5,402 nucleotides of DNA from Spirochaetales bacterium. GTDB taxonomy: Bacteria; Spirochaetota; Spirochaetia; DTKZ01. Both the position numbers and the translations under genes were made by a program. The stretch covers positions 1 to 5,402 of the forward strand of contig JAGODW010000132.1 in NCBI GenBank assembly GCA_017998025.1. The letters are read 5' to 3'. Within the stretch, counting starts at the first letter, position 1. Each line of letters begins with the position of its first letter. This document shows positions 1 to 5,402 of this stretch, in pieces. The notes under the pieces were generated by a model, which saw only the letters and a program-made list of their open reading frames with translations, was not told the DNA's origin and made no database searches.

Positions 1-1238
1 GGCACTTTACTCAGGGCAGCCATGTATGCTTGTTCTGCGGCCTGTATGTTCCCAGTACCGAATGCTTGTTGAGCCTGTCCTACCAGCGTTTGAATTTCTT
101 CAACAAGGGTTCCGGTTCGTAAAACCTGGGATATTTCTCCCTGTTCCTGCCGCAGGGCATCGTCAATTAAGATTGAGAGAGCTTCAGCGGTTAGCAAGTC
201 TGTTTCTTTCCGCTGTTGGATGCTGGGGATATTTTGAAGGGTGTCTTCATGGAGATAGGTTTGTAAATTCCCCACTAATTCTTTCGCTTTGTTAAAGTTC
301 CCTTCGCCAATTGCACTTCGTATCCCGGAATAGTATCCCTTGATCTGCTCTTCAATGAGCTGAGCCTTATCTCTCTGCTCCCGAAGGGTATTAAGTTCTG
401 TTTGACTCCGGGATTTCTCCAGTTCCAGGGCCCGGGTACGTTCCTCCAGTTGACTCTGTAAAGATGCTTCCCGCTTGCGAGACTCTTCGAGAATACGCTC
501 GCGCTCAGTGGAAAGGGAAGCCAGATTTCGCTGAAAATCAGCCTGGAGTTTTAACAAGTCCGCTTCCATCTTTGCTCTTTCGGCTTCCGCTTGTCGGCGG
601 TAGGCTTCCACTTGAGCATTGTACTGGATGGTTTTCTCCTGCTCTAACTGACGCAATCGTGCATCGATATCTGCGGAGGACAATCCCTGGCTTGTTAATC
701 GCCTTCGTTCTTCTTCCAGCTCTTTTTCCATCGCTTTCCGAAGTTCTTCTTCCCGCTGTTTAATTTTTGAGTTCATGTTGACCATCAGGTCGTTCTTTTC
801 TTTATCGATTTCTAGTAAGCGGGATTGGATCGAGTTGATTTCCTGTTCTTTCAATCGGAGCTGCGCTTCAGTTTCCTTCTTAATTTCTTCTATAAGTCTT
901 CCTTCTGCTGTTTTTAGTGCAATGGTTTCCCCGCGAAGTTCGGATTCGTTTTGCTTAAAGAAAGCAGAGAGGATAAGGAATCCCACGGACAGGATAAGGA
1001 TTGCCCCCAGATTTACCAGGAAGGGAAAGGCATACCCCTGCTTGGGAGCTTTAACCGCCAGAATATCCGGCGAGACAGTTAGTCGATTCTTTGAAGCAAT
1101 CTCTTCAATTTGAGAAAGAATTTCCTTCTGATCTTCCTCTGAAATCCCCGCGCTGGGATCAAATACATATTCACCACCAGATTGAGCAGATGTTTCTATT
1201 GCCTTTCTGACTTTCTTTGCTTTTCTCAACAGGCTCAT
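1..1238 (-). CDS. Single-pass membrane protein with long coiled coil and TPR-like C-terminus (3' end beyond window)
   Basis: No named family is recognised. The frame opens with ATG at 1238 and stays open for 412 codons to the left edge, so the C-terminus is missing. Residues 1-13 are basic (MSLLRKAKKVRKA). An acidic or polar stretch follows, then one clear transmembrane helix at about 71-94 (FPFLVNLGAILILSVGFLIL and onward). Residues 95-300 are very rich in Glu, Lys, Arg and Gln with heptad-like spacing, a predicted long coiled coil. After it, about 304-329 (IRSAIGEGNFNKAKELV) and 385-412 (AQQAFGTGNIQAAEQAYMAA) read like TPR helix pairs. The basic N-terminus suggests N-in/C-out topology, placing coil and repeats in the periplasm; this is inference. 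The start lies 11 bases after the stop of the LysM gene, so the two are probably co-transcribed. The ribosome site is weak (AGAGA before the ATG), so translation may be coupled. Confident that it is a real gene; function unknown. Confidence 0.85.
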   Translation of the reverse strand, partial: MSLLRKAKKVRKAIETSAQSGGEYVFDPSAGISEEDQKEILSQIEEIASKNRLTVSPDILAVKAPKQGYAFPFLVNLGAILILSVGFLILSAFFKQNESELRGETIALKTAEGRLIEEIKKETEAQLRLKEQEINSIQSRLLEIDKEKNDLMVNMNSKIKQREEELRKAMEKELEEERRRLTSQGLSSADIDARLRQLEQEKTIQYNAQVEAYRRQAEAERAKMEADLLKLQADFQRNLASLSTERERILEESRKREASLQSQLEERTRALELEKSRSQTELNTLREQRDKAQLIEEQIKGYYSGIRSAIGEGNFNKAKELVGNLQTYLHEDTLQNIPSIQQRKETDLLTAEALSILIDDALRQEQGEISQVLRTGTLVEEIQTLVGQAQQAFGTGNIQAAEQAYMAALSKV

Positions 1239-1249
1239 ACTGCCATTCT

Positions 1250-2149
1250 CTATCGTTTTCCTGTTTCTACATCCGGGATATATAATCGGGCGTCCTGAAG
1301 GATAAAATCGGGATTCTTGATTCCATTTTCCTCAGCTATTTTTTTATAGAGCCAGGGATTGCGGTAAAAGGACCGGGATAGATTCCAGAGATTATCCCCT
1401 TTTACCGTAGAGTACCATACTCCAATACTTTCCGGTTTTTGCGGTGGGGGAGCCTCTGGTTCCTTTACTGCCTCTGTACGGGGCGAGGGAGTGGGTACAG
1501 CAGGAGGAGATACAGAGGGGACTGCCGGTATTTCTTGGGACCCGGAATCTGGAACTACTTGAGCGGTGGGTTGCTGAGAAGGGCGTCGCAAGAAGAAATA
1601 GCCGACCCCTATCAGTATAAGCAAAACACCTAGAGTGCCAAGAATTAAAGCCAGGTTTTTCCTCCGCCCTTTTTCTTCCGGCTCTGGAGCATACGTGTTG
1701 AAATAGAGCTGTTCTCTGGTTCCGTTGGAAGGGGCTTCTTCAGTCTCTGATGCCATGCTTCGCATCTGAAATTCTTCAGGAGCAAACTCTCCCGTAGGGG
1801 AGGAAGAGGGTTCGCTTAACCGGACAATAAGACTCTGCTCCTCCGTATCTGGTTTGTCGAGATAGGCCCGTGAGATTAGATTTCCCTCTGGATCCATGCC
1901 TACTAGAAGGGCGATATCAGGCTCACCTTGCCGGCCTGGCGGAATATTTTCTATTTTTAACCGGCCTATCTGTTCCGCCTGATCCATACTCTCACCCATC
2001 CCCCGGTAGAGATCGATGTGTATCACAGGCTGATCATCTGTTACCGTTGTTAAGATGAGTTTTTTTCGGATTTTTTCGTCCTCGTCGAGGATCGGTAGCA
2101 GATTTCCATCTGCCGTTTTTATTCCTATCATACTCTTAATAATCGACAC
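1250..2149 (-). CDS. Membrane protein: Hsp70-type substrate-binding beta domain, TM helix, Pro-rich linker, LysM
   Basis: A protein of 299 residues with three parts. Residues 8-112 closely resemble the beta-sandwich peptide-binding subdomain of DnaK/Hsp70: IGIKTADG matches the IGIET-GG strand, TTVTDDQPVIHIDLYRG matches FSTAxDNQxAVTIHVLQG, IGRLKIENIPPGRQGEPDI matches LGxFxLxGIPPAPRGxPxI, and DKPDTEEQSLIVRLS matches DKxTGKEQxIxIxxS. There is no ATPase domain or helical lid. Residues about 113-160 are acidic and Ser/Pro-rich. A transmembrane helix spans 165-187, preceded by KGRRK, implying a cytoplasmic N-terminus. Residues 190-240 form a Pro-rich linker. Residues 246-292 are a LysM peptidoglycan-binding domain (YSTVKGDNLWNLSRSFY, then NPWLYKKIAEEN, IKNP and LYIPD). 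The start used is GTG at 2149, with AAGAGA directly abutting it, which is poor spacing. An ATG at 2131 (residue 7) is an alternative that keeps the domain nearly intact. An in-frame TGA 24 bases upstream rules out a much longer N-terminus. First gene of a probable two-gene operon. Domain calls are strong; the role is unknown. Confidence 0.9.
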   Translation of the reverse strand: MSIIKSMIGIKTADGNLLPILDEDEKIRKKLILTTVTDDQPVIHIDLYRGMGESMDQAEQIGRLKIENIPPGRQGEPDIALLVGMDPEGNLISRAYLDKPDTEEQSLIVRLSEPSSSPTGEFAPEEFQMRSMASETEEAPSNGTREQLYFNTYAPEPEEKGRRKNLALILGTLGVLLILIGVGYFFLRRPSQQPTAQVVPDSGSQEIPAVPSVSPPAVPTPSPRTEAVKEPEAPPPQKPESIGVWYSTVKGDNLWNLSRSFYRNPWLYKKIAEENGIKNPDFILQDARLYIPDVETGKR

Positions 2150-2178
2150 TCTCTTGTATGAATCTAAATGTCATTTAA

Positions 2179-2207
2179 AGTGTAATACTTCCTCAAGTTC
2201 TTCGCAA
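2179..2207 (-). promoter_or_regulatory. Putative sigma-70-type promoter of the LysM/coiled-coil operon
   Basis: Read on the minus strand, TTGCGA (2207-2202) and TACACT (2184-2179) are separated by exactly 17 bases. Each box matches 4 of 6 consensus positions. Transcription would begin near 2172 and give a leader of about 20-25 bases before the GTG at 2149. The site sits immediately after the T-tract of the ssb terminator, as expected for a new transcription unit. Judged by eye only. Confidence 0.4.
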
Positions 2208-2210
2208 GGT

Positions 2211-2260
2211 AGAAAAAAAGAAAAGGCCTTTTCGGAAGCAAACCGCTATCCGAAAAGGCC
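2211..2260 (-). terminator. Intrinsic (rho-independent) terminator of ssb
   Basis: A perfect 12-bp inverted repeat (GGCCTTTTCGGA at 2225-2236, TCCGAAAAGGCC at 2249-2260) encloses a 12-base loop. On the minus strand the hairpin is followed directly by TTTTCTTTTTTTCT (2224-2211), the T-rich run of an intrinsic terminator. It begins 26 bases after the ssb stop codon and separates ssb transcription from the LysM operon downstream. On the plus strand no comparable T-run follows, so it acts in one direction. Confidence 0.9.
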
Positions 2261-2286
2261 ACGGGGATAGGAAATAGAAACTGATC

Positions 2287-2715
2287 TTACAGGATCCCGG
2301 CTAATGCTTCCTCACGCAGTTTCTCCTGATCTGTAAAAACAGGCTCATGGTTCGTTTCTTTCCCACTGGAGTCGGACTTTTTTGATGAAAAATCCGGTTT
2401 AAACTCCACATGTTCTGCGATAATTTTAATCTTGCTGTGCTGCTTACCTGCCGTGTCCTCCCATCGATCTTGTTTCAACCTTCCGACCACCCGCACACCG
2501 CGTCCTTTTTTTAACGTATCTTTGCAGCTTTCCGCCAGTTTCGACCACACTTCCACTTCGAAAAAAGAAACCTCCTTTTGTGGTTCGTTTTCGATTCGGT
2601 AGAAACGATTTGTGGCTACACTGAAGGAACATACGGGAGTTCCCCGGGGAGTCAAGCTGAGCACAGGATCCCTCACCAGGTTCCCCTCTACAAGAATGGA
2701 ATTAAGACTGTTCAT
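2287..2715 (-). CDS. ssb: Single-stranded DNA-binding protein (SSB)
   Basis: SSB coats single-stranded DNA during replication, recombination and repair, normally as a tetramer. The product has 142 residues. The OB-fold occupies about residues 3-106: LNSILVEGNLVRDPVL, then TPRGTPVCSFSVATNRFY, VSFFEVEVWSKLAE, and KGRGVRVVGRLKQDRWED. W57 and W85 fall where E. coli SSB has DNA-stacking tryptophans, and F38/Y39 lie near a third. The tail from about 110 is polar (Ser, Lys, Asp, Glu). It ends in EALAGIL rather than the usual acidic tip ending in Pro-Phe, which normally recruits partner proteins. The ATG at 2715 is preferred because AGGAGG lies 5 bases upstream; the in-frame GTG at 2721 falls inside that Shine-Dalgarno. 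The gene stands alone: rpsF or rpsR, common ssb neighbours, are not directly adjacent. It has its own terminator, and the kinase gene diverges from it. Confidence 0.93.
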   Translation of the reverse strand: MNSLNSILVEGNLVRDPVLSLTPRGTPVCSFSVATNRFYRIENEPQKEVSFFEVEVWSKLAESCKDTLKKGRGVRVVGRLKQDRWEDTAGKQHSKIKIIAEHVEFKPDFSSKKSDSSGKETNHEPVFTDQEKLREEALAGIL

Positions 2716-2718
2716 ACC

Positions 2719-2726
2719 CACCTCCT
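2719..2726 (-). promoter_or_regulatory. Strong ribosome-binding site of ssb
   Basis: AGGAGGTG on the minus strand is a near-perfect anti-16S match. Its AGGAGG core is 5 bases from the ATG at 2715. It decides the start, because the longer frame's GTG (2721-2719) is part of this motif. Confidence 0.85.
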
Positions 2727-2765
2727 AACTGGTTTTCACCCCTCTATACGGAGGTTTAGAAAGAT

Positions 2766-2794
2766 TTGATTCATGAATACGAAAAATATTTATT
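2766..2794 (+). promoter_or_regulatory. Weak candidate promoter for the hybrid kinase gene
   Basis: TTGATT (2766-2771) and TTTATT (2789-2794) are spaced by 17 bases, each matching 4 of 6 consensus positions. Transcription would begin near 2801, about 34 bases before the ATG at 2835. The A/T-rich surroundings make chance matches likely. I found no convincing minus-strand promoter for ssb in the same gap; TATAGA at about 2743-2748 is a possible -10 without a good -35. Confidence 0.3.
2769..2778. repeat. 10-bp perfect palindrome between divergent genes
   Basis: ATTCATGAAT reads the same on both strands. It overlaps the -35 and spacer of the candidate kinase promoter and lies 53 bases upstream of the ssb ATG. 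It could be a small operator half-site pair, but it is short and A/T-rich and may be chance. Confidence 0.3.
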
Positions 2795-2834
2795 GCGGCA
2801 AGGCAGAATTTACAGTACTCTAGATCCACAACCT

Positions 2835-5402
2835 ATGAATCGCAGGGTCATTTTCCCTTTGAAGCACTTAATAGGACGTCTCTTGTGGATCTTCTTAGGT
2901 TCAGTGACGTTTACCGCTTGTTTCTTAACTGCAGGTACATCCTTTTTACTTCCCGAAGCTGTACAGGGGGTATTGGATCTATCTGAGATAGATTTCCAGA
3001 AAATAGAAACTCTACCCATTTCAGGGGAGCTGGAATTTTACTGGCATTCCTTAACTTTAGAAGTGGATCCTGTATACCTACACGGCCCACGGGGATGGAG
3101 GATACAGTTTCCTGAAGAATTTCCTTTTGACTACGGCTATGGAGGGTATGGGACTTATAGAGTGATAGTCCTTTTACCTCCAGAACAGAAAGAAGTGGGA
3201 ATCTATATTCCCCCCCAGCATTCTGCCTATGTTCTATCGATCAATGGAGAGGAAGTCGGACGGAATGGAACGGTTGGTACAGATCCGATCACCCATCGAG
3301 GGGAATGGAAACCGTTGATCGTTCAGCTAAAGGTGGAGAAGCCGATACTGGAAATTATCCTGCAGGTTTCAGATTTCACTATGGATACGGGAGGCTATTT
3401 TTATCCCCTACGGATAGGGCTGCCGCAAACCGTTTTAATGCGTCATCGAATCCGATCGTTTGCGGAGACCGCTACCTTTGGAATTCTTTTTTTCACAGGG
3501 CTCTACTGTCTTAGTATGTTTCTCTCGCATCGCCGGGAAAAAGGCCTCCTCTATTTAGGTATAGCTTCTGTTTTGTTTGCCGTACGTACGGTGACCCATG
3601 GAGAAATGGTGTATTCCCTATTCTTCTCCGTGAACGTAGAAACGATAAACAAAATTCGATACCTTACCCTCTTTCTTATTCCTCTCGTGGTCTGGGGTTT
3701 TTTTGTTCAATTTTTACAACTTAAGAAGGTTCCCTCCTCACCCAAGGGGATCCCCAGGTTTCAATGGGTAAAAATGGTTGGGATCGTTGCCGGGATTCTC
3801 TGTGCAGGATTCATAGGAGTTACCCTGGGAACGCGTTCCCGGGTATTTGTCCCTACGCTTGGCTATTTCCCCTTCTATGCGGGAGTATTGTCCGTCTTAA
3901 TCCTGTATGTGCTGGTACGGGAAGTACAGAAAAAGAACTTCCAGGGATGGATTCTACTAATTGGGTTCATTTTGTTGCTGGTGACGGTTATCCATGACCT
4001 GTATATTGCCTCGAATCGATTGTGGGATAATTCATTCTATAGCCCCTTTGGCTATGTAGGATTTATTCTTTCTCTGGCGATAGTGCTGGGGAACCGGTTT
4101 TCAAGGCTGTTAGAAGAGCAACGGGTATTAGTCGCTGAAAGGGAAGCTCAAACTCAATTTCTCGAAACTCTGGTCCAGGAACGGACTCAGGAACTGCAGA
4201 AGGCTAATGATTCTTTGGCCCAGGCGGTGAAAACCGCCAATAATGCCAATCAAGCCAAAAGTACCTTTCTTGCGATGATGAGTCATGAGATCCGAACATC
4301 AATGAATGTAGTAGTAGGAATCACTGAACTGCTGGAACAGAGTCCCTTGAATGTCCTACAAAAGGATTATATTCAAACCCTACGTTCTGCTGCCGAAGGA
4401 CTTCTGGCAATTTTAAATGATGTACTGGATCTTAGCCGAATAGAATCCGGCCATATACAGCTTGAACTGATCGAAACCGATCTGGGTACGCTGATAAAAG
4501 AAATTGAAATTTTATTTAAGCCCATGTTGACAAAGAAAGGGCTGTCTTTCACCTGCACTTTTAAAGAGGGATGTCCCCGAAGGATTGTTACGGATCCGAC
4601 ACGCTTAAGGCAGATACTTTCAAACCTTATCAGTAATGCTATGAAATTTACCTCGTGCGGCGGTATACGTCTGCAGGTGTCCTGCGAGAATCCTCTTAAG
4701 GAAAAAGAGGAGATGCAACTGAGATTCGAAGTGGAGGACACAGGAATAGGGATTCCGGCAGATAAAATTGAAACGATTTTTCAGTCCTATGTGCAGGCAG
4801 ATGGATCGATAAATCGAAGATTCGGAGGTACGGGCTTAGGCTTAACAATTTCAAAACGATTTGTAGAGATGCTGGGGGGGAATATCCAGGTAAAGAGCAT
4901 CGAAGGGAAGGGGAGCACCTTTGTATTTACCATACGAGCAAAGACGGTAGAAGTCCCGGATACACTCGCGGATAGAGTGACTCCTATTGAAAAGCCGGTG
5001 AATCTGGAACATAAGTTACGGATCTTGTTGGTAGAGGACAACGCTATGAATCGGCTGGTAGGAGAAGCCCTGCTTAAAAGTCTGGGTTTACAGAGTAAGG
5101 CTGTATCCAGCGGAAAGGAGGCGATCTTCTGTTTGCAGAATGATCCCTGGGATCTGGTACTGATGGACATAGAAATGCCGGAAATGAATGGTATTGAAAC
5201 AACTCAGAGAATTCGAAATGGAGAGGCAGGAACATTGAATCAACAGGTTCCTATCATAGCAGTAACAGCTCATGTTCTTCCCGACGTTTATACTCAAGCT
5301 CTGGAAGGGGGTATGGATGGGTATATTACGAAACCCATCAGCAGGGAAAACCTTTTGAAAGCTATACAGATAGGGGTACAAAAAAGAGGAATGCAACAGA
5401 AG
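2835..5402 (+). CDS. 7TMR-DISM hybrid sensor histidine kinase with receiver domain (3' end beyond window)
   Basis: The frame is open for 856 codons to the right edge. Residues 15-39 form a signal-like hydrophobic segment. Residues about 43-200 are an extracytoplasmic beta-sandwich of the type that precedes 7TMR-DISM modules (GELEFYW ending at W70, YGGYGTYR 102-109, SAYVLSINGEEVGRNG, GGYFYPLRIG 186-195). Seven transmembrane helices follow, at about 210-230, 237-256, 276-294, 314-332, 342-361, 372-391 and 404-420, then a coiled coil at 421-475. HisKA carries phospho-acceptor His484 in SHEIRTSMN. HATPase_c shows N601 (N box), DTGIGIP 635-641 (G1) and GGTGLGL 664-670 (G2). The receiver has E734/D735, phospho-acceptor D778, T811 and K833, all intact. 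The conserved H-box proline is Ser489. A stop or an extra C-terminal domain such as HPt may lie beyond the edge. No good ribosome site precedes the ATG at 2835; a TTG at 2883 with AGGA 6 bases upstream is an alternative start. The ligand, probably external and possibly carbohydrate-like, is not known. No output regulator is visible nearby. Confidence 0.93.
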   Translation, partial: MNRRVIFPLKHLIGRLLWIFLGSVTFTACFLTAGTSFLLPEAVQGVLDLSEIDFQKIETLPISGELEFYWHSLTLEVDPVYLHGPRGWRIQFPEEFPFDYGYGGYGTYRVIVLLPPEQKEVGIYIPPQHSAYVLSINGEEVGRNGTVGTDPITHRGEWKPLIVQLKVEKPILEIILQVSDFTMDTGGYFYPLRIGLPQTVLMRHRIRSFAETATFGILFFTGLYCLSMFLSHRREKGLLYLGIASVLFAVRTVTHGEMVYSLFFSVNVETINKIRYLTLFLIPLVVWGFFVQFLQLKKVPSSPKGIPRFQWVKMVGIVAGILCAGFIGVTLGTRSRVFVPTLGYFPFYAGVLSVLILYVLVREVQKKNFQGWILLIGFILLLVTVIHDLYIASNRLWDNSFYSPFGYVGFILSLAIVLGNRFSRLLEEQRVLVAEREAQTQFLETLVQERTQELQKANDSLAQAVKTANNANQAKSTFLAMMSHEIRTSMNVVVGITELLEQSPLNVLQKDYIQTLRSAAEGLLAILNDVLDLSRIESGHIQLELIETDLGTLIKEIEILFKPMLTKKGLSFTCTFKEGCPRRIVTDPTRLRQILSNLISNAMKFTSCGGIRLQVSCENPLKEKEEMQLRFEVEDTGIGIPADKIETIFQSYVQADGSINRRFGGTGLGLTISKRFVEMLGGNIQVKSIEGKGSTFVFTIRAKTVEVPDTLADRVTPIEKPVNLEHKLRILLVEDNAMNRLVGEALLKSLGLQSKAVSSGKEAIFCLQNDPWDLVLMDIEMPEMNGIETTQRIRNGEAGTLNQQVPIIAVTAHVLPDVYTQALEGGMDGYITKPISRENLLKAIQIGVQKRGMQQK

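Noticed and set aside
26..1113. Three plus-strand open frames in the first 1.1 kb (26-295, 464-763, 775-1113)
   Set aside because: They lie antisense to the continuous 412-codon minus-strand frame, which has clear TM and coiled-coil structure. Their translations show no recognisable domain and they have no convincing ribosome sites.
1238..1246. Tiny ORF ATG-GCA-GTA-TGA just upstream of and overlapping the start of the coiled-coil gene
   Set aside because: Three codons are expected by chance. There is no conserved leader or structure to suggest attenuation, only a possible minor effect on initiation.
2715..2721. GTG at 2721 as the ssb start, giving 144 residues
   Set aside because: The GTG is embedded in the AGGAGGTG Shine-Dalgarno. 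The ATG at 2715 has proper spacing and gives the expected SSB N-terminus MNSLNS.
2738..2752. Short inverted repeat CCTC...GAGG in the divergent gap as a hairpin or operator
   Set aside because: Only about four pairs with a small loop. It is not distinguishable from chance and is not followed by a T-run.
4373..5396. Minus-strand open frames opposite the kinase (4373-4741, 4787-5170, 5088-5396)
   Set aside because: The plus strand here encodes intact HisKA, HATPase_c and receiver motifs. The minus-strand translations are low-complexity, Ser/Phe-rich shadows.

Overview
The window looks like chromosomal DNA of a spirochaete, most likely from the Treponema/Spirochaeta side of the phylum. This is inferred from the gene types and from remembered family resemblance, not from a database search. 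The clues are a 7TMR-DISM hybrid histidine kinase (a sensor class common in spirochaetes), an SSB with a treponeme-like N-terminus, and a pair of single-pass membrane proteins, one carrying LysM. Base composition is moderate. I see no tRNA, rRNA, CRISPR array, insertion sequence or phage gene.

Layout. On the minus strand, reading from right to left, are ssb (2715-2287) with a strong Shine-Dalgarno and an intrinsic terminator (2260-2211). A compact putative promoter (2207-2179) then leads into a two-gene unit. Its first gene (2149-1250) encodes an unusual membrane protein: an Hsp70/DnaK-type substrate-binding beta domain with no ATPase domain, one transmembrane helix, a proline-rich linker and a C-terminal LysM domain. 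Eleven bases later comes a second gene (1238 to beyond the left edge) for a protein with one transmembrane helix, about 200 residues of coiled coil and TPR-like helices. It is one unbroken reading frame covering the first 1.2 kb.

On the plus strand, divergent from ssb, a long open frame (2835 to beyond the right edge, at least 856 residues) encodes a hybrid sensor histidine kinase. It has an extracytoplasmic beta-sandwich sensor, seven transmembrane helices, a coiled coil, HisKA, HATPase_c and a receiver domain. The 119-base gap between the divergent genes holds the ssb ribosome-binding site, a weak candidate promoter for the kinase and a 10-bp perfect palindrome.

How they fit together. SSB is a DNA-replication and repair protein and probably has no functional link to its neighbours. 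The LysM protein and the coiled-coil protein are probably co-transcribed. Both appear to be inserted with the N-terminus in the cytoplasm and the C-terminus in the periplasm, so they may form an envelope complex that joins a cytoplasmic peptide-binding module to peptidoglycan. The kinase responds to an unknown external, possibly carbohydrate-like, ligand; its targets are not visible here. The most noteworthy item is the Hsp70-SBD/TM/LysM fusion.
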